From Avibacterium avium (GTDB lineage: Bacteria; Pseudomonadota; Gammaproteobacteria; Enterobacterales; Pasteurellaceae), in the NCBI RefSeq assembly GCF_900454535.1, contig NZ_UGSP01000001.1, positions 1,609,501 through 1,673,500 on the forward strand: DNA of 64,000 nucleotides, read 5' to 3'. This document shows positions 39,801-48,558 of this stretch, in pieces; position 1 is the first letter of the stretch, and the number at the start of each line of letters is the position of its first letter. The notes below the pieces were generated by a model. That model made no database searches. It had not been told where the DNA came from and saw only the letters and a list, made by a program, of their open reading frames with translations. Position numbers and translations under genes: made by a program.

Positions 39801-42800
39801 AGCGGTGTGGATAACCAGTTGAAAGGCGCAGAAGATGTCACATCAAGCGAATTTGTTTCGATTGATGGTTATATGAACAGAGCAACCAATGTGAAGCATT
39901 TGAGCGAGCAAGGTAGCCACAATGAAGTAACCAACGCTGAAGAAAATATTGTAATGGGTAATTACAATAAAGTGCTTGGTGATAATGTTGATCGTAGCGA
40001 TGCCAAACGTAATGTTATGTTAGGCTTCCAAGATAAAGATGCTGATAAAATCGGCAAAAATCTGAAACATAGCCAAGTTATCGGCTCAAATGTAACAGTT
40101 GCAGAAAACACAAGCAACGGCGTATTGATTGGTGATGATTCACACATCAGCTCATCAGATGCAATTGCAATTGGTCATACCGCTCAAGCATTGGCAAATA
40201 AAGCAATCTCAATCGGTACAGGCAATGTGGTAACTGGTGAAGGTTCAGGTGCAATTGGTGATCCAAGCACTGTTTCAGGTACAGGCTCATATTCAATTGG
40301 TAACAATAATACTGTTGCAACCAATAATTCATTTGTATTGGGTAGCAATGTTAGCCAAACCATCGAAAACTCTGTTGCGCTAGGTAAAGACTCAGCGATG
40401 ACTGCTGGTTCTGCCGTTGGCACAGCTGTTAAAGCGACAGACGGAACAGATGGCGAAACCACAACCGCAGGCGATAAAGGCACTGTAGAAACAGCAACAG
40501 TAAACGGTGTACCTTATGGTGGTTTTGCAGGTGCTACTGCTGATGGTGTTGTATCTGTCGGTTCGGCAGGCAAAGAGCGTCGTGTACAAAATGTGGCAGC
40601 GGGTGAAATTAGTGAAACATCAACTGATGCCATCAATGGCAGCCAGCTTTACCTCGTTGCTAAAGGCTTAAACGACCAAATGCCAGTGGTATACACAAAA
40701 GCAGATGGCACAAAAGTATACAAAAAACCTGATGGCACATTTGTTGATGAATCAGGTACAGCAGTACAACCTACTGACGTTATTGCATCAATGAATAATG
40801 GAAAAAACTCAACCACTACTCCAATGGAATTGACCAATATTGCAGGTAATCTTGCTGGTGCTAAAACAAACACTACTGCCCCAGTAACATCAGGCACAGC
40901 GCCAGCAGCAGAAGATGTAAAACTAAACAATGCTGCAACTGTGGGTGATGTATTGAATGCAGGTTGGAATCTACAAGGCAACGGTCAAGCAGTTGATTTT
41001 GTGAAACCATACGACACGGTAAACTTTGTTGATGGTGCCAACACCACTGTATCAGTAACAACAGCCGATAATCTCACCAACGAGATTCGTGTAAACGTAA
41101 CTAACCTGCCTATCAGCTACACCAATGAAGCTGGCGACATCTTAGTTAAAGTTGGCGACAAATTCTACAAAGCCAACGATGTTGTTGATGGCAAACCTAA
41201 AGATGATGCAGCATCACAAACCGCTGCAGGCACCACTTTGGTTGACAGCACAGGCGCAGCAGCACCGCAAACGTTGAATAACGTACAATCAGCAATTAAT
41301 CCTGATAGCTCAAAAACAGGCGATGCATTCACCACCGCACTGAATGAAGCGGGTACAAACTCACCGAATAAAGCGGTTAATGTCAGCGACCTAAAAAATG
41401 CAACTACTACCATTATTGCCAAAGGCACAGTATACAGTGGTGATGTAGCTGAAGATAATGATAACGCCTTTACCCGAGCATTAGGTGAAGAAACCAAAGT
41501 TATCGGCGGAGTGACAGACAAAGCCAACCTATCTGATAACAATATTGGTGTGGTATCAAACGGCACAGATACTCTTACCGTTAAACTTGCTAAAGATCTC
41601 AAAGATCTCAGTTCAGCAACATTTGGTACAGATGACAAAGACCAAACCGTGATCAACAAAGATGGAATCACCGTCAAAGGAGATACTAGCGATGTATCAT
41701 TAACAAATGCAGGTTTGGACAACGGCGGTAACAAGATCGTCAATGTTGCTCCTGGCACAGCCGACACAGACGCAGTAAATGTAAGTCAGTTAAACGCAGT
41801 AAAAACTGATGTAAGCAATATCCGAACCGATGTTAATTTTGTTAAATCTGACTTAGTTAACGTGAAGGGAGATGTCAATAATGTCAAAGCTGATGTTAAT
41901 AACGTTAAGGCTGATGTTACTGGCGTTAGAACTGAATTGAACGACGTAAGAAATGATGTCAACACAGTTAAAACTGATGTAAATAACGTGAAAATTGATA
42001 TGAACAACGTTAAAAACGATGTTACCAATGTTAAAAACGATATGAACACAGTTAAAACAGATGTCGCTGGCGTAAAAACTGATGTAACTAATGTTAAGAA
42101 CGATATGAACACCATGAAAGTTGATATGACCAATGTCAAAAATGATGTGAATAACGTGAAAGGTGATGTAACAACGATTAAAACTGATGTTACTAACATT
42201 AAAACAGATGTAGCTGGCGTAAAAACTGATGTAACTAACGTTAAAAACGATATGACAACAGTTAAAACAGATGTCGCTGGCATGAAAACTGATGTAACCA
42301 ACGTTAAAAACGATATGAACACCATGAAAGTTGATATGACCAATGTCAAAAATGATGTGAATAACGTGAAAGGCGATGTTACCAACATTAAAACCGACGT
42401 TGCTGGCGTAAAAACTGATATGAATAATGTTAAGACCGATGTCAATAACATTAAAACTGATGTGAATAACGTAAAAGGTGATGTTACTAACGTTAAAAAT
42501 CAAGTTGAAAGCATAACTCACACTACTTGGAATTTATCTGCTAACGATAAAGACAAAGTAAACATTGGCACGGCTGATACCGTTAATTTCGAAAATACTG
42601 ATAACAATATTAAAATTGTGAAAAGTAAAAAAGAAAATAACAAAGTCGATGTCGATATGACGCTAAATGACACCGTCAACATTAAGGAAAAAGTTAATGT
42701 AGGCGGCACGACTGGCGCAAGCATTAATAAAGACGGTCTAACCACCAATGGCGGTAAGGGCCCTAGCGTTACCACTGTGGGGGTCAATGCTGGCAATCAA

Positions 42801-43481
42801 GTCATCACCAATGTTGCAGCAGGCGTTGCGCCAACTGATGCAGTGAATGTAAGCCAATTAGATAGCGTAAGAAATCAGCTTAACAACGTAATCAATACCA
42901 ATTGGAGTATGTCTGTTAATGATGAATCGCCTGAAACTGTTGCGCGTACTGATACCGTTAATTTCAACAACTCAGATAACAACATTAAGCTTGTTAAAAC
43001 AAGAAATGGCAACAAAATTAATGTTGATATGAAATTAAACGACACAGTGCGTATTGGTGGACAAAATGGCACTGTCATTAATAACCACGGCATTATGACC
43101 AACGGTGGCAATGGCCCGAGTATTACAACGTCTGGGGTGAATGCTGGCAACAAACGTATTACAAATGTGGCGGCCGGAGTTGCACCGACTGATGCAGTGA
43201 ATGTAAGCCAATTAAATGGGGTGAAACGTCAAATTGATGATGTGGATAAATCAGCCCGTGCAGGTATTGCTGGTGCATTAGCGACAGCGAACCTTTACCA
43301 AGCTTATCTTCCAGGCCATTCTATGGTATCTGTTGGGGTGGGTACATTCCGCGGACAAAATGCCATTGCAATCGGGGCATCTCGCCTTTCAGATAATGGC
43401 CATATCGGTGTAAAACTTAGTGGTATGACAACCAGCCAAGGTGATGTGGGTGGTGCGATGACCGTAGGTTATCAATGGTAA
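36888..43481 (+). CDS. giant trimeric autotransporter adhesin (YadA/Hia-like)
   Basis: Outer membrane adhesin of the type V-c secretion class, 2,197 residues. A long basic leader then a hydrophobic stretch ends LSANA, so cleavage is likely after residue 61. Head 1 (about 83-600) and head 2 (about 655-1205) are built of YadA-like 14-residue repeats (AxAIGxxAxA). Necks with NVAAG...TDAVNV.QL are at about 620, 1235, 1625, 1975 and 2095. A stalk of 34 heptads (about 1638-1875) follows, then two Trp-ring/GIN-type units (TWNLSAND, NWSMSVND), then the membrane anchor (last ~90 residues, ending GYQW). CAGGAG precedes the ATG. It is intact and has no exact USS. Binding target is unknown. Confidence 0.95.
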   Translation: MNNDLFKADFKRDAKHAMSSIEISQHILSYKNLKKLNRALAAILPTTLPILFGAVSLSANATINDTSTTSTIAIAPEEKTATASGDSAIAIGESASSAGDKAVAVGKNANAAEEYTIAVGSGAAAKKIDAVAIGRSSADNTGAVAIGKASTSGGGIGGIAIGYGALAPIYRDGETEKLVAFGRTGDKYTGGIAIGTETHARVGTIDIGNRDYRGEMGDFSTDKSRVDILSAVGATTVGDNSFNSGQLAVINGAYSSITRAPLKSTGGWVDFFTRLQNKADNAQHSTQGFGATILGSLNSIESSTDRHYVDGMASSIVGVANRSQKSNGALIFGAGNEITNSYLAISMPDGLSEGILGTSSIDTVKKMADKFRGLATTDSSGSVSVIGGGNKANYALFSQVSGVRNKLIGSGVDSVNNVRANSAETYPGFSAFSAISGYENIATNVSHTNIMGSHNEVTNATENIVMGNHNKVIGENTDQSQAKRNVLLGFQDKDADKIGKNISNNQLIGSDITVKEGTKNGVLIGDQAEIAASNVDNTTALDGAVAMGAKSVANRQAIDSASVDTSTDQIPENDAAKTNKVYALKAASDADKAAVKKTVKGNLAAVSVGNANNTRQIINVAAGSADTDAVNVAQLRSVATHYYHVNTTGNPNYNNDGATGKNSMAAGKVTASGENSLAVGIGAAAKNINSISIGKTNIYGDNAIGLGSGYAAAKNAIVIGNGAVSDNMGPLSEEGIAIGTNAKSLDSYSTQPRTILGFTIPSMKPNALPNGVGGIAIGANTYANQGTIDIGMKKATGPHPAAPSKTIVGSEGRGANRRAVTSVGTESYAAAHFSSIFGSYSSITSDVDVTYSGLPTQGFASSITGTLNTIKANSPSTQPAAAFDGMANAINGTANVIEHSNGALIMGAGNKISNSLLPVSISGLNYSMASDPEAFNKKLNTPDSNGVKPALASVGIFGGANEVDNSHYVNVSGVDNQLKGAEDVTSSEFVSIDGYMNRATNVKHLSEQGSHNEVTNAEENIVMGNYNKVLGDNVDRSDAKRNVMLGFQDKDADKIGKNLKHSQVIGSNVTVAENTSNGVLIGDDSHISSSDAIAIGHTAQALANKAISIGTGNVVTGEGSGAIGDPSTVSGTGSYSIGNNNTVATNNSFVLGSNVSQTIENSVALGKDSAMTAGSAVGTAVKATDGTDGETTTAGDKGTVETATVNGVPYGGFAGATADGVVSVGSAGKERRVQNVAAGEISETSTDAINGSQLYLVAKGLNDQMPVVYTKADGTKVYKKPDGTFVDESGTAVQPTDVIASMNNGKNSTTTPMELTNIAGNLAGAKTNTTAPVTSGTAPAAEDVKLNNAATVGDVLNAGWNLQGNGQAVDFVKPYDTVNFVDGANTTVSVTTADNLTNEIRVNVTNLPISYTNEAGDILVKVGDKFYKANDVVDGKPKDDAASQTAAGTTLVDSTGAAAPQTLNNVQSAINPDSSKTGDAFTTALNEAGTNSPNKAVNVSDLKNATTTIIAKGTVYSGDVAEDNDNAFTRALGEETKVIGGVTDKANLSDNNIGVVSNGTDTLTVKLAKDLKDLSSATFGTDDKDQTVINKDGITVKGDTSDVSLTNAGLDNGGNKIVNVAPGTADTDAVNVSQLNAVKTDVSNIRTDVNFVKSDLVNVKGDVNNVKADVNNVKADVTGVRTELNDVRNDVNTVKTDVNNVKIDMNNVKNDVTNVKNDMNTVKTDVAGVKTDVTNVKNDMNTMKVDMTNVKNDVNNVKGDVTTIKTDVTNIKTDVAGVKTDVTNVKNDMTTVKTDVAGMKTDVTNVKNDMNTMKVDMTNVKNDVNNVKGDVTNIKTDVAGVKTDMNNVKTDVNNIKTDVNNVKGDVTNVKNQVESITHTTWNLSANDKDKVNIGTADTVNFENTDNNIKIVKSKKENNKVDVDMTLNDTVNIKEKVNVGGTTGASINKDGLTTNGGKGPSVTTVGVNAGNQVITNVAAGVAPTDAVNVSQLDSVRNQLNNVINTNWSMSVNDESPETVARTDTVNFNNSDNNIKLVKTRNGNKINVDMKLNDTVRIGGQNGTVINNHGIMTNGGNGPSITTSGVNAGNKRITNVAAGVAPTDAVNVSQLNGVKRQIDDVDKSARAGIAGALATANLYQAYLPGHSMVSVGVGTFRGQNAIAIGASRLSDNGHIGVKLSGMTTSQGDVGGAMTVGYQW
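41800..42516 (+). repeat. 21-bp heptad repeat array in the adhesin stalk
   Basis: About 34 in-frame 21-base units coding for VKTDVTN-like heptads. Val at both core positions is typical of trimeric coiled coils. A higher-order period of 210 bases (10 heptads) is seen: the stretch beginning accatgaaagttgatatgac at 42111 recurs at 42321 nearly unchanged for about 50 bases. Recombination between units would change stalk length in frame. Confidence 0.9.
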
Positions 43482-43500
43482 TTATCACTTAACGCATTTT

Positions 43501-43530
43501 AACGGCACTAGCAACAGTGCCGTTATTTTT
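43501..43530 (+). terminator. terminator of the adhesin gene
   Basis: Perfect 9-bp stem AACGGCACT/AGTGCCGTT with a six-base loop followed by ATTTTT, 20 bases after the adhesin stop. Confidence 0.85.
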
Positions 43531-43531
43531 C

Positions 43532-43690
43532 TCACTGCTTTTCTTGCTGCAACCGACTTCCCCACTTTTCACTCCAAGGTTTATCATTATTAACAGCAAA
43601 GGGTTTAAATTGAGTATTGCGAGATTTTTCGCTACAATAGCCCACTATTTTTTGTCCAGTTAAAGAAAGTATGTCAGAAATTAAACTCAT
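43532..43690 (-). CDS. possible small antisense gene between the adhesin and pth
   Basis: A 52-residue frame (M at 43690) whose last 37 residues, from MGYC/VGYC to RLQQEKQ, look protein-like: [19 protein letters not shown] has two Trp and even codon use. A GTG at about 43642, with GGA nine bases ahead, is another start. It overlaps the pth promoter and 20 bases of pth, and no good ribosome binding site precedes the ATG. I do not recognise it; it may be chance. Confidence 0.25.
   Translation of the reverse strand: MSLISDILSLTGQKIVGYCSEKSRNTQFKPFAVNNDKPWSEKWGSRLQQEKQ
43619..43650 (+). promoter_or_regulatory. promoter of pth-ychF
   Basis: TTGAGT and TACAAT are 17 bases apart, about 30 bases before the pth ATG. 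Good sigma-70 match. Confidence 0.65.
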
Positions 43691-44255
43691 TGTTGGGCTG
43701 GCTAACCCCGGCGATAAATATGCCGACACGCGCCATAATGCAGGGGAATGGGTGATTGATCGCCTTGCTCGTCAATTTAATTTTCAGCTGAAAGAAGAAA
43801 GTAAATTTTTCGGTAAAACAGCAAGAGCGGTGATTTTTGGCGAAGAAATTCGTTTTCTCGTTCCTACCACCTTTATGAATTTAAGCGGTAAAGCAGTGAG
43901 TGCCTTAGCCAATTTTTACCGTATTAAACCTGAAGAAATTCTGATTATTCACGATGAGCTTGATCTCCCTCCCGGTGTTGCCAAAATTAAACAAGGGGGC
44001 GGACACGGTGGGCATAACGGTTTGCGTGATAGCATTGCTCAGTTAGGTAATAATAAAAATTTCTACCGTCTGCGCGTGGGCATTGGACACCCCGGTGATA
44101 AAAATCTGGTTTCTGCCTATGTGCTAGGCAAACCTTCGCCAAGCGATTGGCAACTGATTGACAAAGCCTTAGATGAAGCCGCGGCGTGCGTGGAAATTCT
44201 CATCAAAGAAGGCATTACAAAAGCAACAAATCGACTCAATAGCTTTAAAGCGTAA
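43671..44255 (+). CDS. pth: peptidyl-tRNA hydrolase
   Basis: Releases tRNA from peptidyl-tRNA that drops off ribosomes; essential. 194 residues, as in E. coli. Catalytic H22 in DTRHNAGEW, plus N-containing motifs TFMNLSG and HDELDLPPG, and the [11 protein letters not shown] loop. AAGAAAGT precedes the start. It is followed by ychF after 40 bases, the usual pairing. Confidence 0.98.
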   Translation: MSEIKLIVGLANPGDKYADTRHNAGEWVIDRLARQFNFQLKEESKFFGKTARAVIFGEEIRFLVPTTFMNLSGKAVSALANFYRIKPEEILIIHDELDLPPGVAKIKQGGGHGGHNGLRDSIAQLGNNKNFYRLRVGIGHPGDKNLVSAYVLGKPSPSDWQLIDKALDEAAACVEILIKEGITKATNRLNSFKA

Positions 44256-44295
44256 AACATAACGCTTTAAAACATAACACAATTAAGGAAACATT

Positions 44296-45387
44296 ATGGG
44301 ATTCAAATGTGGTATCGTGGGCTTACCAAACGTGGGTAAATCCACCCTTTTTAACGCATTAACAAAAGCAGGTATTGAAGCGGCAAACTATCCGTTCTGT
44401 ACCATCGAACCAAACACCGGCGTTGTGCCAATGCCAGATCCACGTTTAGACGCATTAGCGGAAATCGTTAAACCTGAACGTGTATTGCCTACCACAATGG
44501 AATTTGTGGATATTGCAGGCCTTGTAGCTGGTGCAAGCAAAGGGGAAGGCTTGGGCAACAAATTCCTTGCGAATATTCGTGAAACAGACGCTATCGGTCA
44601 CGTTGTGCGTTGTTTTGAAAATGACGACATCGTTCACGTTGCAGGGAAAATCGATCCTGCTGAAGACATCGATACCATCAACACCGAGCTTGCACTGGCT
44701 GATTTAGACAGCTGTGAGCGTGCCATTCAACGCTTACAAAAACGCGCTAAAGGTGGCGATAAAGAAGCGAAATTTGAATTAAGCGTAATGGAAAAAATTC
44801 TGCCTGTATTAGAAAATGCAGGAATGATTCGCTCGGTAGATTTAGACAAAGACGAATTACACGCCATTAAAAGCTATAACTTTTTAACCTTAAAACCGAC
44901 AATGTATATCGCTAACGTAAACGAAGACGGTTTTGAAAATAACCCTTATTTGGATCGCGTGCGTGAAATTGCGGAAAAAGAAGGCGCAGTGGTTGTGCCT
45001 GTGTGTGCTGCCATTGAATCGGAAATCGCTGAACTTGACGATGAAGAAAAAGTAGAATTCTTGCAAGATCTTGGCATTGAAGAACCGGGTTTAAACCGCG
45101 TAATCCGCGCAGGTTATGCCTTATTAAACTTGCAAACCTACTTCACTGCTGGGGTAAAAGAAGTGCGCGCGTGGACAGTTTCCGTAGGCGCAACCGCACC
45201 AAAAGCTGCTGCCGTCATTCACACGGATTTTGAAAAAGGCTTTATCCGTGCTGAAGTGATTTCTTATGATGATTTCATTCAATACAAAGGCGAAAACGGT
45301 GCAAAAGAAGCGGGCAAATGGCGTTTAGAAGGAAAAGATTATATCGTACAAGATGGCGATGTAATGCACTTCCGTTTTAATGTGTAA
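44296..45387 (+). CDS. ychF: redox-regulated ATPase YchF (OLA1-type)
   Basis: Ribosome-associated P-loop ATPase of the Obg group that prefers ATP. 363 residues. G1 GLPNVGKST at 9-17, G3 DIAGLVAGA, the NxxE-type G4 variant (NVNED), and a C-terminal TGS domain ([15 protein letters not shown]). AAGGAAACATT precedes ATG. Second gene after pth; terminated by a USS dyad. Confidence 0.98.
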   Translation: MGFKCGIVGLPNVGKSTLFNALTKAGIEAANYPFCTIEPNTGVVPMPDPRLDALAEIVKPERVLPTTMEFVDIAGLVAGASKGEGLGNKFLANIRETDAIGHVVRCFENDDIVHVAGKIDPAEDIDTINTELALADLDSCERAIQRLQKRAKGGDKEAKFELSVMEKILPVLENAGMIRSVDLDKDELHAIKSYNFLTLKPTMYIANVNEDGFENNPYLDRVREIAEKEGAVVVPVCAAIESEIAELDDEEKVEFLQDLGIEEPGLNRVIRAGYALLNLQTYFTAGVKEVRAWTVSVGATAPKAAAVIHTDFEKGFIRAEVISYDDFIQYKGENGAKEAGKWRLEGKDYIVQDGDVMHFRFNV

Positions 45388-45434
45388 TTTTCTGCTAAAC
45401 AACACTTTTTAATCGAAAAAATAATCAAAAATCT

Positions 45435-45464
45435 CACCGCACTTTTTAAAGTGCGGTGTTTTTT
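45435..45464. terminator. USS-dyad bidirectional terminator between ychF and uup
   Basis: CACCGCACTTT/AAAGTGCGGTG, an 11-bp stem with a two-base loop, T runs on both sides. Both arms are exact uptake signals. Placed between convergent genes. Confidence 0.88.
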
Positions 45465-45479
45465 AATCGGATTTTGATA

Positions 45480-47420
45480 TTACTGTCCAGCGCGTTTTTC
45501 TTCCAATTCTTCCCAACGGGCAAAAGCTTGTTCTAACGCTTGTTCCGCATCGGCAAGCTGTTGTAGTTTGTCTGCCGTATATTGGTGATCTTGCTGAAAG
45601 AAATTCGGATCAGACACTTCCGCTTGAAGTGCGGTGATTTTTTCTTCCAAATCTTCCAGTTTTTGTGGTAGTTGCTCTAGCTCTCGTTGCTCATTATAAG
45701 AAAGTTTCACCGGGCGATTTTTCACCGGTTTGTGAGAAACCTTGTTCATTTCCACCGCACTTTCCGCTTCTTTTTCTTTCGCTTTTTTCTCTTTGGCTTG
45801 CTCCGCTTCTTTCAAAGCAAACACATTGGCTTGTTGCTGTTTCGCATCGTGGAAACCGCCCACATATTTATTGATCACGCCATTGCCTTCAAAGATGTAA
45901 CATTCAGTCGCCGTGTTATCAATAAATTGACGATCGTGGCTCACAATCAGCAACGTGCCTTGATAATCTGCCAGCAATTCTTCCAATAATTCTAGGGTTT
46001 CCACATCAAGATCATTGGTCGGCTCGTCCAAAATCAGCAAATTATTGGGTTTGAGCAATAATTTTGCCAATAATAAGCGGTTACGCTCACCGCCAGAAAG
46101 GGCTTTGACTGGCACCATTGCGCGCTTAGGTGGAAATAAGAAATCTTGCAAATAGCCTAAAACGTGGCGTTTCACGCCATTGACTTCAATATCCTGCTTG
46201 CCGTCCGCTACGTTATCCATCACTGTTTTTTCAGGATCGAGATCTGCTCGATACTGATCAAAATAAGCAATCTCTAATTTTGTACCGCATTTAATGCGTC
46301 CTGATGTAGGCTGAATTTCGCCTAAAAGCAATTTAATCAAGGTGGTTTTGCCGATACCATTCGCCCCAACTAAGGCAATTTTATCACCTCTTAAAATGGT
46401 GGTTGAAAAATGCGAAATCAGTTTTTTCCCTGCAATTTCATAGCTTACATCTTCCACTTCAAAGACGATTTTGCCTGAACGGGTGGAATTATCCACTTGC
46501 AACTTGGCGCTACCCTGCACATCTCTACGCTGACGGCGTTCTTCACGCAAGGCTTTCAATGCTCGCACTCGCCCTTCATTACGGGTTCTCCGCGCCTTAA
46601 TCCCTTGACGAATCCACACTTCTTCTTGCGCTAATTTTTTATCGAACAGCTCGTTTTGTAGGGCTTCTACACGCAGATTTTCTTCTTTTTCAATGAGATA
46701 TTTCGCATAATCACTGGGGTAAGACACCAATTTGCCCCGATCGAGATCAACGATACGGGTGGCCATTTTGCTGATAAAAGCACGGTCGTGAGAAATAAAG
46801 ATGATCGAACCTGCAAAACCCAGTAAGAAATTTTCTAGCCATTCAATGGCATCAACATCAAGGTGGTTAGTGGGTTCATCAAGCAACAACACGTCGGGAT
46901 CGCACACCAAAGCACGCGCCAATGCTGCCTTACGCAGCCAGCCGCCTGATAAATCCGCCAACCGCATATTTGGCTCAAGCCCTAATTTCATTAGGGTTTC
47001 TCGGATTTTATTTTCAAACCGCCAACCATCAGCGTGTTCAAGTTGAGCTTGAATTTCCGCCAAGCGATTTAGCGTGCTTTCGCTATATTCTTGCTCGAGC
47101 AAATCCGAAGTGCGGTGATATTCTTTCAATAAATCGGCCAAATGGGCAATGCCTTCCGCCACATAGTCAAACACATTGCCTTGTGCATTGCGTGGGGGAT
47201 CTTGTTCAAGGCGCGAGATCACCAGATCACGCTCAAATTGCAGGCGGCCATCGTCCATCACCATTTCGCCTGCCAAAATTTTCATTAATGTAGATTTGCC
47301 TACCCCATTACGCCCCACCAAGCAAACGCGCTCGCCGGCTTCAATGTATAAATCCGTGTGATCTAACAAGGGGTGATCACTAAAAGAAAGATAACCGTTA
47401 GTTAAACTAATTAACGCCAC
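45480..47420 (-). CDS. uup: ABC-F ATPase Uup
   Basis: Cytosolic ABC-F protein with two ATPase domains and no membrane part; in E. coli Uup binds DNA, lowers transposon excision and acts on ribosomes. 646 residues. Walker A sites LVGRNGVGKST (about 34) and LVGANGIGKTT (about 352), signature motifs LSGGWLRK and LSGGERNR, and both DEPTNHLD/DEPTNDLD Walker B boxes. A charged coiled-coil C-terminal domain (about 560-646) is typical of Uup. Follows degS by 51 bases. Confidence 0.95.
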   Translation of the reverse strand: MALISLTNGYLSFSDHPLLDHTDLYIEAGERVCLVGRNGVGKSTLMKILAGEMVMDDGRLQFERDLVISRLEQDPPRNAQGNVFDYVAEGIAHLADLLKEYHRTSDLLEQEYSESTLNRLAEIQAQLEHADGWRFENKIRETLMKLGLEPNMRLADLSGGWLRKAALARALVCDPDVLLLDEPTNHLDVDAIEWLENFLLGFAGSIIFISHDRAFISKMATRIVDLDRGKLVSYPSDYAKYLIEKEENLRVEALQNELFDKKLAQEEVWIRQGIKARRTRNEGRVRALKALREERRQRRDVQGSAKLQVDNSTRSGKIVFEVEDVSYEIAGKKLISHFSTTILRGDKIALVGANGIGKTTLIKLLLGEIQPTSGRIKCGTKLEIAYFDQYRADLDPEKTVMDNVADGKQDIEVNGVKRHVLGYLQDFLFPPKRAMVPVKALSGGERNRLLLAKLLLKPNNLLILDEPTNDLDVETLELLEELLADYQGTLLIVSHDRQFIDNTATECYIFEGNGVINKYVGGFHDAKQQQANVFALKEAEQAKEKKAKEKEAESAVEMNKVSHKPVKNRPVKLSYNEQRELEQLPQKLEDLEEKITALQAEVSDPNFFQQDHQYTADKLQQLADAEQALEQAFARWEELEEKRAGQ

Positions 47421-47471
47421 ATTATGTCCTTAATCTGTCTTTAATACTGATAATGCTATGTTCAAAATTGG

Positions 47472-48491
47472 CTAATTCGCCATATATTCTTCAATGGTTA
47501 CAGGTAAAGTCATCACTTTACCAAGACGTGAAATAACCATATTCACCGTAGTGTTTGGTCTGGTGTTGCTAATCACATTCATCATTTGCGCTGGCGATTC
47601 TGCTTTAATATCGCCAAATTGCAACATAATATCACCCGCTTGCAAGCCAGCTTTAGCCGCAGGGCTGTTTTCTCTCACGCTGGTGATTTCAATGCCTTTG
47701 CTGCTCGTTTGCCCATCGCTAAACAATACGTCCGTTTGAATACCTAGGAAACCACGGATCACACGTCCATCACGGATAATTTTTTTCATTACGTCATTAG
47801 CAAGATCAATGGGAATAGCGAAATTCAGCCCTTCGGCAATTTCATTGGCATTTTTACCAATACTCAGGGTGCTAATTCCCACTAATTCACCAAGGGAATT
47901 TATCAGCGCACCGCCTGAATTACCGCGATTAATGGACGCATCAGTTTGGATAAAATTTTGTCGCCCAATGTAATCACCCACAGCATTACGCCCTAAGGCA
48001 CTGATAATGCCTTGTGAAACACTTTGTCCCAAGTTATAAGGGTTACCAATGGCCAGCACCACATCACCAACGTGTAATTTACGCTTGGTGTTAGGAATGG
48101 TCGGCAGGTTATCCGCACGGATTTTCAGCACGGCTAAATCGGTGAGATTATCTGAGCCGATTAAACTCGCTTCAAAAATTCGTCCATTTTGCATTGCCAC
48201 CACAATTTGATCGGCATTTTGAATAACGTGTTTATTAGTGAGAATATACCCCTCTTTCGCCATTATCACGCCCGAGCCAAGATTAGTGATCTGCGGTTGT
48301 CCACTCACTGAAGTGAAAGATTGGCTATACACATTCACCACCGCAGGCGAAGCAAGCCGAACCGCATCTTTAAAAGAAAAGATTTCTTTTTGAAACAAAG
48401 GCTGACCTTGCTTCAGGGAAGGGCTAATCAACAAAATTGCCCCTGCGGCAAGTAAACCAATGATGATCGATTGGATAATCTTTCTTAACAT
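47472..48491 (-). CDS. degS: periplasmic serine endoprotease DegS
   Basis: Membrane-anchored HtrA protease that senses misfolded outer membrane proteins and cuts RseA to release sigma E. 339 residues. One N-terminal membrane helix (about 5-24), trypsin-like domain with H88 (TNKHVI), D118 (LTDLAV) and S192 (NRGNSGGALIN), and a single PDZ domain at the C-end. One PDZ and an anchor separate it from DegP/DegQ. Downstream of ribD by 67 bases. Confidence 0.95.
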   Translation of the reverse strand: MLRKIIQSIIIGLLAAGAILLISPSLKQGQPLFQKEIFSFKDAVRLASPAVVNVYSQSFTSVSGQPQITNLGSGVIMAKEGYILTNKHVIQNADQIVVAMQNGRIFEASLIGSDNLTDLAVLKIRADNLPTIPNTKRKLHVGDVVLAIGNPYNLGQSVSQGIISALGRNAVGDYIGRQNFIQTDASINRGNSGGALINSLGELVGISTLSIGKNANEIAEGLNFAIPIDLANDVMKKIIRDGRVIRGFLGIQTDVLFSDGQTSSKGIEITSVRENSPAAKAGLQAGDIMLQFGDIKAESPAQMMNVISNTRPNTTVNMVISRLGKVMTLPVTIEEYMAN

Positions 48492-48558
48492 TCTGATTCT
48501 CTTTGTATTTTTTGTTTTTTCTAGTTGTTGCTTTACTTTTATTAAATTTGAACTTGGG

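Noticed and set aside
40147-41767. Several minus-strand frames of 60-200 residues opposite the adhesin body
   Set aside because: They overlap a well supported gene, have low-complexity composition and no family signature.
41800-42516. Regular short repeats suggesting a CRISPR array
   Set aside because: The period is 21 bases with no unique spacers, and it codes for in-frame heptads.
41786-42521. Long open frames on the minus strand opposite the adhesin stalk
   Set aside because: They are mirror products of the 21-base repeat (endless Val/Phe/Thr or Ile/Asn patterns) and have no start context.
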